Counted from the first letter of the stretch, positions 18,235-26,872 are shown. The stretch: 64,000 nucleotides of DNA from Burkholderiales bacterium (GCA_028868855.1 JAGWTR010000002.1:248001-312000); one strand, 5' to 3'. Translations and numbers: made by a program. The notes: generated by a model from the letters alone, not told the origin.

Positions 18235-19005
18235 ATGCCTATTCCCGTACCTTCCCCTCCCTTGAATTTTTCCGGGCCGGACTTCCAGCCTGCCTGCTAC
18301 GCCTTGGTGCCCTGTGCGGGCGTGGGGGAGCGATCTGGCGTGAATGGGCCCAAGCAGTACCACCCTGTGGCGGGTTTGGCCGTGGTTGCTCACACCCTGG
18401 CGGCCTTGGCGGCGGTGCCACGGCTGGCGGCCACACTGGTGGTGCTGTCGCCGCAGGACTCGCAGTTTGAACAACACGTCCCGGCGTTCAGCGGTGAGCG
18501 CGCCTGGGTCGCTCGTGTGGGCGGGGCCTCACGCGCCCAGAGTGTGGCCAATGGGCTGGACGAATTGCTGGCCCGTGGCGCCCAGCCGCACGATTGGGTG
18601 CTGGTGCACGATGCGGCCCGTTGTCTGATCAAGCCTGCTTGGATCAATCGTTTGATTGACGAATGTCAGGACGACGAAGTGGGTGGTTTGCTGGCCTGGC
18701 CGGTGGCGGATACCTTGAAGTCGGCGCATCCGGGGGGCAACGGCGAACCAAGGGCCCAAGCCACGGTGGATCGCGCAGGCAAATGGGCTGCGCAGACGCC
18801 GCAGATGTTCCGCTTGGGCTTGTTGCGTTCGGCCTTGATCGCGGTCTTAAGCGATCCGCAAACGGCGGCTGCCATCACCGACGAGGCCAGCGCCATCGAG
18901 GCTCTGGGCCATGAACCCCGCCTGGTGCCGGGCGCTTACGAGAACTTCAAGCTCACTTGGCCGGGCGATTTCGCGCTGGCCGAGCGGCTGTTGTCGAACC
19001 CTTGA
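18235..19005 (+). CDS. ispD: 2-C-methyl-D-erythritol 4-phosphate cytidylyltransferase
   Basis: From the ATG at 18235 the protein is 256 residues. It has ALVPCAGVGERSG (the CTP-binding glycine/arginine loop), GPKQYHPVAG, WVLVHDAARCLI and TVDRAGKWAAQTPQMF, all diagnostic for IspD. It condenses MEP with CTP in the non-mevalonate isoprenoid pathway. In most proteobacteria ispF follows directly; here ispF lies 2.7 kb away beyond a toxin-antitoxin pair and amtB. The last 53 bases overlap the convergent toxin gene. Confidence 0.95.
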   Translation: MPIPVPSPPLNFSGPDFQPACYALVPCAGVGERSGVNGPKQYHPVAGLAVVAHTLAALAAVPRLAATLVVLSPQDSQFEQHVPAFSGERAWVARVGGASRAQSVANGLDELLARGAQPHDWVLVHDAARCLIKPAWINRLIDECQDDEVGGLLAWPVADTLKSAHPGGNGEPRAQATVDRAGKWAAQTPQMFRLGLLRSALIAVLSDPQTAAAITDEASAIEALGHEPRLVPGAYENFKLTWPGDFALAERLLSNP

Positions 19006-19702
19006 CCTTGGGCGCGCCACCGGACTTGATTCCCGCCTTGAAGGCCGCCACCACCAGTGGTTTGGCCCACTCGGGGGTGGTGGCCAGGGCTTCAGCGCCC
19101 ACCGGGGTGAGTACCCGCGCTGGCTGCTGGTCCGTGGCCTGCGCCGCCTGCCAGTGCAACACCAGGCACGGCTGAGGGGCTAGGCCGGCGTGAGGATCGG
19201 CCTCGGTGGAGTTGTCGTAGACGCGCAATTCGGCCAGGTGCGGCAGCAGTTGAATCAACTGCAAGCGGCTCTGGTCAAAGCGCCGACGGATGTCGACCTC
19301 CGGAATGTCATGCCCGCCCGTGAGCACGCGGGCCTTGACACGGGCAATGTGCTGCTCCGGGCTGCTCAAGCCCACATACCAGATGCGCACTTCAAAGCCT
19401 TGCTGCGCGGCGCTTTCCAGCAGACGCGTGAAGCTGCTGCCACCCAAGGTGGTTTCAAAGTTGTAGTCGAGTTTTTGCGCAATGGCTTGCTGCAGCAGTC
19501 GCTTGCCTTCATGCCAGGCCGCGCTGTTGGCCTGGGTGGCGCTCAGGTGTGGCTGGGCGCGGCGAATCGCGGCTGCGGCTTCGTCCGGGTTGAAATAGTG
19601 CCCGCCTCGGCGCCGGATGGTGGCGCCGCCAATGCTGCTCTTGCCGGCACCGTTGGTGCCAGCCAGGACAAAAATGCGGGGAACGTGGGCAGGATGTGCC
19701 AC
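18953..19702 (-). CDS. Zeta-toxin family P-loop kinase (putative toxin)
   Basis: The 249-residue protein starts with a P-loop (VLAGTNGAGKSS, residues 12-23). YFNPDEAAAAIR follows, with the acidic residue typical of the zeta/PezT substrate region, then NFETTLGG and a basic RRRFDQSR lid-like stretch. Known zeta toxins phosphorylate UDP-N-acetylglucosamine and block wall synthesis; that activity is inferred here. The C-terminus is Lys/Ala-rich. It lies 41 bases after a Phd/YefM-type antitoxin gene instead of an epsilon antitoxin. Its 3' end overlaps ispD by 53 bases. Confidence 0.82.
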   Translation of the reverse strand: MAHPAHVPRIFVLAGTNGAGKSSIGGATIRRRGGHYFNPDEAAAAIRRAQPHLSATQANSAAWHEGKRLLQQAIAQKLDYNFETTLGGSSFTRLLESAAQQGFEVRIWYVGLSSPEQHIARVKARVLTGGHDIPEVDIRRRFDQSRLQLIQLLPHLAELRVYDNSTEADPHAGLAPQPCLVLHWQAAQATDQQPARVLTPVGAEALATTPEWAKPLVVAAFKAGIKSGGAPKVKGSTTAARPARNRPAK

Positions 19703-19743
19703 GGTGGTGTCTCTCTGAATTTATGGCAACTGAACACTTTGGG

Positions 19744-20106
19744 TCAGCCTTGTGATGTGCGGGCTGCCTGGGTAGCCGCCACAGCGGCCTGGCCCATTTC
19801 TTCGGGCGATGCGTCAAACGCATCCATCAGCGCGTCGCGAGACGCAGGGGACTGCATGCGCTGCAAGAGGGCGTCGAACTCATGACTCAGGCTGTCCAGC
19901 GGTTGTTGCTGACCATCGAGCAAGGCCTGGTAGGCATCCATGGACAGCACCACGGCGGTGGGCCGGTCACGTTTGGTGATGGCCACCATGCCTTGGCTGA
20001 ACGCCGTGTCCAGCACCCGCCCAAAGCTGTTTTTGGCCTCTGTGGCCGAAAACTCGGGGACTTCCACCTGTTCGCCGCGGTGGTTGCGCAAGGTCAGAGC
20101 GGTCAT
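19744..20106 (-). CDS. Phd/YefM-family antitoxin
   Basis: The 120-residue protein has the Phd/YefM layout. The N-terminal DNA-binding and dimer part (FSATEAKNSFGRVLDTAFSQG, VAITKRDRPTAVVLSMDAYQALL) is followed by an acidic/Ala-rich C-terminal tail that would wrap the toxin. It precedes the zeta-type toxin gene in the same direction and has a long palindrome over its promoter, as expected for autorepression. Phd/YefM proteins normally neutralise Doc, YoeB or similar toxins, so the zeta partner is unusual. Confidence 0.85.
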   Translation of the reverse strand: MTALTLRNHRGEQVEVPEFSATEAKNSFGRVLDTAFSQGMVAITKRDRPTAVVLSMDAYQALLDGQQQPLDSLSHEFDALLQRMQSPASRDALMDAFDASPEEMGQAAVAATQAARTSQG

Positions 20107-20143
20107 GCGAGCTGTCCTGTTTCAAGGCCTGAATCGGTCAATG

Positions 20144-20176
20144 TGGACATTTTAGCCATTTTGGCCAAAATGTCCA
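20144..20176 (-). promoter_or_regulatory. Palindromic operator and promoter of the antitoxin-toxin operon
   Basis: TGGACATTTT (20144-20153) and AAAATGTCCA (20167-20176) form the arms of a nearly perfect 33-bp palindrome, with inner GCCA/TGGC arms. On the minus strand it contains TGGACA, 16 bases, TAAAAT, a good sigma-70 promoter. A repressor bound here would cover both promoter elements, fitting antitoxin autoregulation. Confidence 0.75.
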
Positions 20177-20199
20177 GTTCGCGCTCATCGTTAACCTCG

Positions 20200-21402
20200 T
20201 TACCAGGACACTTCTTGTTCAGGCGAGGCCTTGATGCGGTGAATCGACAGGTCGGCGCCCTCGAATTCTTCTTCCTGCGACAGTCGCAAGCCCAACACCT
20301 TGTTGAGCAGGCCGTAGACGATGAGACTCGATAGCAAGGCAAAACCAACCACCAGCACCGTCCCCAGCACCTGAGTGCCCAGGTGGACGCCTCCGGCGCC
20401 CCCTAATGCCTTTTGCCCGAAGATGCCTGCCGCGACACCCCCCCAGGCGCCGCACAGGCCATGCAGAGGCCACACGCCCAACACGTCGTCGATCTTCCAC
20501 TTGTTTTGTGTCAACGTGAACATGAACACAAAGATGCCCCCTGCGATGGCACCCACCGCCAGCGCACCGACTGGGTGCATGATGTCCGAGCCTGCGCAAA
20601 CGGCCACCAGTCCAGCCAGCGGGCCGTTGTAGGCGAAGCCGGGGTCATTCCTGCCCATCAGCACGGCCACCAGGGTGCCACCAACCAAGGCCATCAGCGA
20701 GTTCACCGCCACCAGGCCGGAGATCTTGTCGATGGTCTGGGCGCTCATCACATTGAAGCCAAACCAACCGATCGCCAGGATCCATGAACCCAAGGCCAGG
20801 AAGGGGATGCTCGAGGGAGGGTGTGCGGACATGCCGCCATCCTTGCGATAACGGTTGCGGCGCGCTCCCAGGATCAGCACGGCGGGGAGTGCGATCCAGC
20901 CACCAAAGGCATGGACCACCACCGAGCCAGCAAAGTCATGCATCTGCCCGCCCGTGAGGTTTTGCAGCCAGGTCTCAAAGCCGAACTTGTTAGCCCAGAC
21001 CGCGCCTTCGCACAAGGGATAAAACAGCCCAACGATTGCCGCCGTGGCCAGCATTTGTGGGTGAAATTTGGCGCGCTCGGCGATGCCGCCAGAAACGATG
21101 GCCGGAATGGCCGCGGCAAAAGTCAGCAGGAAAAAGAACTTGACCAGTTCAAAGCCGTTCTTTTGGGCCAGCACATCGGCCCCGCTGAAAAAATCGACGC
21201 CATAGGCCACGGTGTAGCCCACGAAGAAGTACGCGATGGTCGACACGCAAAAATCCACCAGGATTTTGACCAGGGCGTTGACCTGGTTCTTGTCCCTGAC
21301 TGTGCCCAGCTCGAGAAAGGCAAAGCCGGCGTGCATGGCCAGCACCATGACCGCACCCAGCAAGATGAAGAGGGTATCGGTGCCCTGTTTCAATGACTCC
21401 AT
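20200..21402 (-). CDS. amtB: Ammonium transporter AmtB
   Basis: The 400-residue protein has about 11 transmembrane helices and the family signatures DFAGSVVVHAFGGWIALPA (first pore His) and PLHGLCGAWGGVAAGIFG (second pore His). It conducts ammonia/ammonium across the inner membrane. It starts in helix 1 without a long signal peptide. A glnK gene is usually next to amtB but is absent here, so the controlling PII protein must be encoded elsewhere. The upstream region carries a sigma-54 promoter and an NtrC-like site. Confidence 0.94.
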   Translation of the reverse strand: MESLKQGTDTLFILLGAVMVLAMHAGFAFLELGTVRDKNQVNALVKILVDFCVSTIAYFFVGYTVAYGVDFFSGADVLAQKNGFELVKFFFLLTFAAAIPAIVSGGIAERAKFHPQMLATAAIVGLFYPLCEGAVWANKFGFETWLQNLTGGQMHDFAGSVVVHAFGGWIALPAVLILGARRNRYRKDGGMSAHPPSSIPFLALGSWILAIGWFGFNVMSAQTIDKISGLVAVNSLMALVGGTLVAVLMGRNDPGFAYNGPLAGLVAVCAGSDIMHPVGALAVGAIAGGIFVFMFTLTQNKWKIDDVLGVWPLHGLCGAWGGVAAGIFGQKALGGAGGVHLGTQVLGTVLVVGFALLSSLIVYGLLNKVLGLRLSQEEEFEGADLSIHRIKASPEQEVSW

Positions 21403-21490
21403 TGTGGTTTCCAGAAAGCAAAATCAGTCAACGAAAACCGCACCAGCCTGGGGCTGAATGCGGCACTCAAAGTGTTAATGCACCATCAAA

Positions 21491-21506
21491 AGCAATAAAT
21501 GTGCCT
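21491..21506 (-). promoter_or_regulatory. Sigma-54 (-24/-12) promoter of amtB
   Basis: Read on the minus strand the site is AGGCACATTTATTGCT: GGCAC at -24 and TTGCT at -12, with exactly ten bases between the invariant GG and GC. Only the T before GG differs from consensus. Transcription would start near 21480, about 78 bases before the amtB ATG. Confidence 0.8.
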
Positions 21507-21596
21507 ATTTTGGGCGCTGCCGCACCGATATGGAGGCTCATATTTGCCCGCAGTTGGGGCGCCGAGTGGTGGCGCCAGGAGCTGGTGACTTTGGCG

Positions 21597-21613
21597 CTCC
21601 CCACATTGGTGCA
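21597..21613. promoter_or_regulatory. NtrC-like enhancer site upstream of amtB
   Basis: CTCCCCA-cat-TGGTGCA has one perfect NtrC half-site (TGGTGCA) and one 4/7 half-site at the correct 3-base spacing. It lies about 125 bases upstream of the predicted sigma-54 start, the normal enhancer distance. Another TGCACCA half-site is at 21479-21485. Confidence 0.55.
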
Positions 21614-21702
21614 TTGGCAGGAGCCGATGTTTTGCCGACGCTTTTGCGTGCAACCCCCAAAGACAATACAAAATCTCAGGCTGGAGAGTTCAAAGGATCA
21701 CG

Positions 21703-22182
21703 ATGACCATTCGAATCGGAGAAGGCTGGGACACCCATGCCCTGGTGACGGGCCGAGCGCTCGTTTTGGGTGGAGTCACCATTGAGCACACCCATGGCTT
21801 GCTGGGGCACTCGGATGCTGACGCGCTGCTGCACGCGATCACCGATGCTTTATTGGGTGCGGCCGGCCTGGGCGACATTGGCCGGCATTTTCCCGACACG
21901 GACCCGCAGTTCAAAGGCGCTGATTCGATGGCGTTACTGCAGGAAGCAGCACACCGTGTGGCTCAGGCAGGCTGGGCCGTGGGCAATGTCGACAGCACCA
22001 TCGTGGCCCAGGCGCCCAAGATGGCGCCTCACATTCCCGTCATGCGAGAGCGCATTGCCGCTGCCCTGGGTGTGGCGGTCGATGCCATCAACGTCAAGGC
22101 CAAGACCGCCGAAAAAATGGGCCCGGTCGGAGAAGGCCGCGCCATCGAGGCACGTGCCGTGTGCCTGCTGATCAAGTCCTGA
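21703..22182 (+). CDS. ispF: 2-C-methyl-D-erythritol 2,4-cyclodiphosphate synthase
   Basis: The 159-residue protein starts with [12 protein letters not shown], whose Asp and His bind zinc. [26 protein letters not shown], the FPDTD loop and the C-terminal [20 protein letters not shown] are all classic IspF motifs. It cyclises CDP-ME-2-phosphate in the isoprenoid pathway. It is separated from ispD by three minus-strand genes and has its own upstream region, divergent from amtB. Ribosome site GGAG lies about 18 bases upstream, with a closer AAAGGA at the start. Confidence 0.95.
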   Translation: MTIRIGEGWDTHALVTGRALVLGGVTIEHTHGLLGHSDADALLHAITDALLGAAGLGDIGRHFPDTDPQFKGADSMALLQEAAHRVAQAGWAVGNVDSTIVAQAPKMAPHIPVMRERIAAALGVAVDAINVKAKTAEKMGPVGEGRAIEARAVCLLIKS

Positions 22183-22194
22183 GCAACTCCTGAA

Positions 22195-23523
22195 TCAGGG
22201 GGCACGTTTCAGCTTGATGTGGGCTACCAAGCCACCGCCAGGCGCATTGTTCAGTTCCAGTTGCCCACCCATGCGCTGCAAGGCTTTGTCCACAATGGCC
22301 AGACCCAGGCCTGCGCCCGTGGCGGCTGTGCGAGCCGCATCACCTCGAAAGAATGGCGTGGTCAACTGCGCCAGTTTTTCAAGGGCCACACCAGGGCCAT
22401 GGTCGCGCACGCTCAGAATCACCCAAGAGCCCGAACGTGTATAGCTGACCTCGACATTGGCCACGCCCGTGTAAGTGTTGCGTCCATAGCGCCGAGCGTT
22501 TTCAAACAGATTGGTCAGCACTCGGCCCAGTTCGGTCTCATCGGCCATCACCTTGGTGTCGATGGGCAATTTGGCGCTGATGCGGATGCGTTTGGTGTCC
22601 CGGAACTGGCTGATTGCGCGGTCCACCACCGAGGACACATGCACCGCCACCAGGGTCACTTCGCCGGGCCGAGCATAGTCCATGAACTTGTCGATGATGG
22701 CGTCCAGCTGGTCAATGTCGGCGGCGATGTTGCGCTTGGCTTCCTCGTCGACCACGCTCATCTCGGCTTCCAGACGGATGCGCGCCAATGGGGTGCGCAG
22801 GTCATGCGAGATCCCGGCAAGCATCACGGCGCGGTCTTCCTCGACCTTGGCCAGCTCGCGCGCCATGCGGTTGAAGCCCTGGTTCACCTCGCGGATCTCG
22901 CGCGTGATCATGGATTCATCCAGCACCGAATCGTATTCACCTTCGCGGATGCGACTGGCAGCGAACGACAGTTCTTTCAATGGCTGGTTGATCAGCCGCG
23001 CACTCATGGCCGAACCCAAAATTGTGGCGATGAATGCGATGCCTACCCAGATGAACCAGGTGCGTCCGGCCAGAGGCTCGACGCGCGAGGTGTCCGCCTG
23101 TAGCCAGTAGTTGTCGCGTTCGATCTGAAAACCCACCCACAGGCCGGGCACCTTGTTGACGCTGCTGGCCACCACGGTGGTGGGCCCCAGGCGCGAACGC
23201 AGCTCTTTGCCAATGGCCTGCGTGAAGCGATTCACCTCGAACGGCTCGAATTGATCGGACGGCTCGCGGGCTTTGAGCGCGATCGATTCCTGGTCGGACA
23301 TCGTCTTGATCAGCGTGACGCGGTTGATGCTGTCAGCGTAGCGCAAAGCCGCCCGCGACAGATTCACCAAACTGGCGATCTGCTGGGCGGCCTGCACGGT
23401 GCGAGGCTCGAATTCAAGCGCTTTGAAGGTCTGCACCCAAGCAAAAATGCCCGCAGTGAGCAACAGCCCCAGGAGGATGAATGTCCGCCAAAACAGGCTG
23501 AGGGCGAACCGATTTCTTGCCAT
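22195..23523 (-). CDS. envZ: EnvZ-like sensor histidine kinase
   Basis: The 442-residue protein has a transmembrane helix at about 11-33 and a periplasmic sensor region to about 153. A second helix spans about 155-177, followed by HAMP (LINQPLKELSFAASRI) and the H-box GISHDLRTPLARIRLE with His240. The N-box is LFENARRYG, the G1 box DHGPGV and the G2 box GAGLGLAIV. It autophosphorylates and passes phosphate to the adjacent OmpR regulator. It starts nine bases after the regulator stops, so the pair is one operon. The signal sensed is unknown. Confidence 0.9.
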   Translation of the reverse strand: MARNRFALSLFWRTFILLGLLLTAGIFAWVQTFKALEFEPRTVQAAQQIASLVNLSRAALRYADSINRVTLIKTMSDQESIALKAREPSDQFEPFEVNRFTQAIGKELRSRLGPTTVVASSVNKVPGLWVGFQIERDNYWLQADTSRVEPLAGRTWFIWVGIAFIATILGSAMSARLINQPLKELSFAASRIREGEYDSVLDESMITREIREVNQGFNRMARELAKVEEDRAVMLAGISHDLRTPLARIRLEAEMSVVDEEAKRNIAADIDQLDAIIDKFMDYARPGEVTLVAVHVSSVVDRAISQFRDTKRIRISAKLPIDTKVMADETELGRVLTNLFENARRYGRNTYTGVANVEVSYTRSGSWVILSVRDHGPGVALEKLAQLTTPFFRGDAARTAATGAGLGLAIVDKALQRMGGQLELNNAPGGGLVAHIKLKRAP

Positions 23524-23532
23524 GAAGGACCT

Positions 23533-24270
23533 TTAAACGCCACCGTCCGGCACGAAGACATAGCCCACGCCCCACACCGTCTGGATGTAGCGTGGCTGCG
23601 AGGGGTCGGGCTCGATCATCTTGCGCAGGCGCGAAATCTGCACGTCCAGGCTGCGGTCAAACGGCTCGAACTCGCGGCCGCGTGCCAGTTGCGCCAACTT
23701 GTCTCGCGACAAGGGCTGACGCGGGTGGCGCACCAGGGCTTTGAGCATCGAGAACTCACCCGTGGTCAGGGCAATCGGCTCGCCTTGTTTGCTCAAGCGA
23801 CGCAGGGCCAAGTCGAACTCGAAGGGGCCAAACACCACCGTCTGCGCCTCTTTGGCGGGCGCGCCTGGCGCCTCGGGGGAGGGGCGACGGCGCAGCACCG
23901 CATGGATCCGGGCCAGCAACTCTCGGGGATTGAAGGGCTTGGGCATGTAGTCATCGGCACCCACTTCCAGGCCCACGATGCGGTCCACGTCTTCCACTTT
24001 GGCGGTCAGCATGATGATGGGCGTGCTGTCATTGGCTGAGCGCAGGCGGCGGCAGATGGACAGACCATCCTCGCCCGGCAGCATCAAGTCCAGCACGATC
24101 AGGTCGACCGTTTCGCGCGTCAACAAGCGATTGAGCGCCTTGGCATCTTCAGCAAGGAGCACCTCGAAACCTTCCTGGCTCAGGTAGCGGCGCAGCAAAT
24201 CGCGGATGCGGGCATCGTCGTCGACCACCAGGATGCGGTCGGGGCGCTGATTGTTGGCGATGGTGTTCAT
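23533..24270 (-). CDS. ompR: OmpR-family response regulator
   Basis: The 245-residue protein has a receiver domain with acidic pocket D17-D19, phospho-acceptor Asp61 (VLDLMLPGEDG), the conserved T (MLTAK) and K (MPKPFNP). A winged-helix DNA-binding domain ends in RYIQTVWGVGYVFVP. The sequence is very close to OmpR, and the EnvZ-like kinase lies directly downstream. It probably controls envelope or porin genes. A 12-bp inverted repeat before its start resembles OmpR-type sites, so autoregulation is plausible. Confidence 0.92.
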   Translation of the reverse strand: MNTIANNQRPDRILVVDDDARIRDLLRRYLSQEGFEVLLAEDAKALNRLLTRETVDLIVLDLMLPGEDGLSICRRLRSANDSTPIIMLTAKVEDVDRIVGLEVGADDYMPKPFNPRELLARIHAVLRRRPSPEAPGAPAKEAQTVVFGPFEFDLALRRLSKQGEPIALTTGEFSMLKALVRHPRQPLSRDKLAQLARGREFEPFDRSLDVQISRLRKMIEPDPSQPRYIQTVWGVGYVFVPDGGV

Positions 24271-24286
24271 CTGGCTCTCCTCAGCA

Positions 24287-24355
24287 TTTGTAACAAGCCG
24301 AGATTGTGCGCAGTTTGAACGCGCAAAAACGGGCGCCCTGACTGCTTGTTACAAA
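24287..24355. promoter_or_regulatory. Inverted repeat TTTGTAACAAGC flanking the ompR promoter region
   Basis: TTTGTAACAAGC (24287-24298) recurs as its exact reverse complement GCTTGTTACAAA (24344-24355), 45 bases apart, inside the ompR-SIMPL intergenic region. The arms contain GTAACA, similar to the GNAACA core of known OmpR boxes. It may be an autoregulatory site. Confidence 0.55.
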
Positions 24356-24524
24356 TATTGCGACCACAGGGCCATAGGTGTCAAGCACTGATCTGATGTC
24401 GGGCAAGCCCCTCGGCGGCCGGTGGGTCTGGGCTCAGTGGTGTTTCCGAGGTAGGCTTCATTTGGCGTTGCGATTCGCCCATGGCTCTCCAGACTGTTTC
24501 AACCTTGTGTTGTGAGGACACCCA

Positions 24525-25259
24525 ATGCTTCATCGTTTTTCCCGCCAGCCTGCTCGATCCATGGCTGCTTTGATGTGCGGAGCTGCCTTGTTTGTCTGGG
24601 CCATGCCTCAGGCTCAGGCCGAGGGCGTGCGCAACAATGTTGTGAGTTTTCAGGCATCGGCCACCCGGGAAGTCACACAGGACCTGATGGTGGTGACCTT
24701 GCAGGCCACCCGCGAAGGGACTCAGGCGGGCGAGGTCCAGGCAGCGCTCAAACAGCTGCTGGATGCAGCCCTGACCGAGGCCAAGAGCGCGGCCGTGGCA
24801 GGCGCCATGGACGTGAACACCGGGTATTTTTCGGTCAGCCCCCGCTACGGCAACAATCGACGCATCTCGGGCTGGCAAGGCAGCGCGCAATTGGTCCTGC
24901 AGGGGACTGATACCGCCCGCATTGCCCAGACGGTTGGCAAACTCAATCAACTCAATGTGGTGAACGTGGTCTATGGCCTGTCACGGGACTTGCGCGACAA
25001 GCATGAGTCGGCGCTGACCGCGCAGGCCATCGCTCGGTTCCGCCAGCGCGCCGATGAACTGGCTAAAGGGTTTGGCTTTGCCAGCTACGCACTGGGTGAA
25101 GTGACGGTGCAGTCTGGCGAGCCGGGTTTTGGCGGTCGCCCGATGCTGATGGCCGCGCGCGCCAGCATCGCTGAAATGGCCGATGCCCCCTTGCCGGTGG
25201 AGCCAGGCAAAGGCATCCTGACCGTGACTGTTTCGGGGCAAGTGATATTGAGCAAATAG
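24525..25259 (+). CDS. Periplasmic SIMPL-domain (DUF541) protein
   Basis: The 244-residue protein begins with a signal peptide ending in PQAQAEG (cleavage around residue 33). The rest is a SIMPL/DUF541 domain: an N-terminal VSFQASATREVTQDLMVVTL strand pair, a central YFSVSPRYGNNRRISGWQGSAQLVL block, and a C-terminal TVTVSGQVIL strand. Family members such as E. coli YggE are periplasmic or outer-membrane linked and associated with oxidative stress; their reaction is unknown. It is divergent from ompR. Confidence 0.88.
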   Translation: MLHRFSRQPARSMAALMCGAALFVWAMPQAQAEGVRNNVVSFQASATREVTQDLMVVTLQATREGTQAGEVQAALKQLLDAALTEAKSAAVAGAMDVNTGYFSVSPRYGNNRRISGWQGSAQLVLQGTDTARIAQTVGKLNQLNVVNVVYGLSRDLRDKHESALTAQAIARFRQRADELAKGFGFASYALGEVTVQSGEPGFGGRPMLMAARASIAEMADAPLPVEPGKGILTVTVSGQVILSK

Positions 25260-25270
25260 CTTGCCGTGCC

Positions 25271-26014
25271 TTATCGGGCCTGTTCCCGCCAATGGCCGCC
25301 CGTGAGGGTCTGGTAAGGGCGGAATTGTGTCTTGTAAGCCATCTTGCGGCTTTCCTTGATCCAGTAGCCCAGGTACACGAACGGCAGGCCCAGCAAACGG
25401 GCCTGTTCGATCTGCCACATCACGTTGTAGGTGCCATAGCTTGTGTGCGCCTCGGGTTCATAAAAGGTGTAGACCGCAGACAGGCCATCATTGAGGATGT
25501 CCAGGATGGACACTATTTTGAGTTCGCCTCGCGTCTGGCCAGCCTCGGGCGCCGTGCGAAATTCAACCAACCGCGAATTGACGCGGCTTTGCAGCAAGAA
25601 TTGGGTGTACTGGTCGATTGAGTCCTGGTCCATACCGCCGCCGCTGTGCCGTCCGGCCTGGTAGCGCAAATACAGTTGGTAGTGCTCCTGTGTGAAACAC
25701 AGGCGCAGCACCTGGACCTGCAGCTGCTGATGGGCTTTCCATGCGCGGGACTGGCTGCGAGTGGGTTGAAAACGGTCCGTGGGTATCCGCAAGGGTACGC
25801 AGGCCTGGCAGCCATCGCAATAGGGGCGGTAGGTGAACAAGCCGCTGCGCCGAAAGCCGTTGGCCACCAGGCCAGAATAGACGTCCGCGTTGATCAGGTG
25901 GCTGGGCGTGGCCACTTGCGAGCGAGCAATCCGGTCATCCAGATAGCTGCAAGGGTAGGGCGCGGTTGCATAGAACTGCAAGGACGCCAGCGGCAAATCT
26001 TTGAGGTGCGTCAC
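25271..26014 (-). CDS. bpt: Aspartate/glutamate leucyltransferase Bpt (N-end rule)
   Basis: The 247-residue protein has the conserved N-terminal [16 protein letters not shown] and the Cys cluster [17 protein letters not shown]. The C-terminal acetyltransferase-like fold contains SSYGTYNV-like [15 protein letters not shown] and [15 protein letters not shown]. Bpt moves leucine from Leu-tRNA onto N-terminal Asp or Glu, making substrates for ClpS/ClpAP. Its ATG overlaps the stop of aat by four bases, so the two N-end-rule transferases form one operon. Confidence 0.95.
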   Translation of the reverse strand: MTHLKDLPLASLQFYATAPYPCSYLDDRIARSQVATPSHLINADVYSGLVANGFRRSGLFTYRPYCDGCQACVPLRIPTDRFQPTRSQSRAWKAHQQLQVQVLRLCFTQEHYQLYLRYQAGRHSGGGMDQDSIDQYTQFLLQSRVNSRLVEFRTAPEAGQTRGELKIVSILDILNDGLSAVYTFYEPEAHTSYGTYNVMWQIEQARLLGLPFVYLGYWIKESRKMAYKTQFRPYQTLTGGHWREQAR

Positions 26015-26748
26015 GCGGAAGGGTCCAGATGAGACCAGAGCGAATCATCATAGGCCCAAACTCGGGCCGGTTCGAGGTGAACCGTGGCCTTCAGGTGGGC
26101 TTCAAATTCAGCGCGCGGCCAAGTGCGCGCGCCCAACGAGGCTAAATGAGGCGTGCGCTGTTGGCAATCAATCAGGCTGATGCCGTTGGCTCGGCAGAAG
26201 CAGATCAGCGCCGCCAGCGCGATCTTGGAGGCGTCCGTGCGCCAAGCGAACATGGACTCGCCAAAATACATGCGGCCCAGATTGATTCCGTATAGCCCGC
26301 CCACCAGCGTGCCGTCTACCCAAGTTTCGAACGAATGGACCGCACCGGCGGCATGCCAGCGCTTGTAGGCATCCTGCATGGCGGGCACGATCCAGGTGCC
26401 GTGTTGCCCATCGCGGGGCGCGCTGGCGCAAGCCTCAATGACTCGGTCAAACGCATGGTCGATGCGAATCTCGCAACCGGGGGTTCGCCGAAACCGAGCG
26501 ATGGCTTTGCGCAGTGACCGCGACAGTTTGAATTCGGCCACGGGCAGCACCATGCGCGGATCGGGGGTCCACCACAAAATGGGCTGGCCGTCGCTGAACC
26601 ATGGAAAAATGCCTTGCTGATAGGCGTTGGTCAAGCGAGCCAAACTCAAATCTGCTCCTGCAGCGAGCAATCCTGGGGCATCGGTGTCGGGCCCCCAGGC
26701 GCGTGCCGTGTCAGGAAATGGGTCGTGAGCGTTAAGCCAGGCGATCAT
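26011..26748 (-). CDS. aat: Leucyl/phenylalanyl-tRNA--protein transferase
   Basis: I place the start at the ATG at 26748 ([13 protein letters not shown]), the usual Aat N-terminus; a GTG nine codons upstream is possible. The 245-residue protein contains [40 protein letters not shown], whose overall pattern is invariant in Aat, and GESMFA later on. It adds Leu or Phe to N-terminal Lys or Arg of proteins. It is coupled to bpt by a 4-base overlap, giving both substrate classes of the bacterial N-end rule in one transcript. Confidence 0.95.
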   Translation of the reverse strand: MIAWLNAHDPFPDTARAWGPDTDAPGLLAAGADLSLARLTNAYQQGIFPWFSDGQPILWWTPDPRMVLPVAEFKLSRSLRKAIARFRRTPGCEIRIDHAFDRVIEACASAPRDGQHGTWIVPAMQDAYKRWHAAGAVHSFETWVDGTLVGGLYGINLGRMYFGESMFAWRTDASKIALAALICFCRANGISLIDCQQRTPHLASLGARTWPRAEFEAHLKATVHLEPARVWAYDDSLWSHLDPSA

Positions 26749-26780
26749 GGGTGGCAAGCATACGCAATCTGGCACGAACG

Positions 26781-26812
26781 AAAAAAAGCCCGATGGCGAA
26801 CCACCGGGCTTA
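26781..26812 (-). terminator. Rho-independent terminator of the phasin gene
   Basis: On the minus strand AAGCCCGGTGG, a TTCG tetraloop and CCATCGGGCTT are followed by TTTTTTT. It lies 60 bases after the phasin stop and directly before the aat start. Confidence 0.85.
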
Positions 26813-26872
26813 AGGGTACCTTGAATGAATTCAGGAGGTACCGAGGAGACAATCTTTCAGTGTTTGCCCAGC

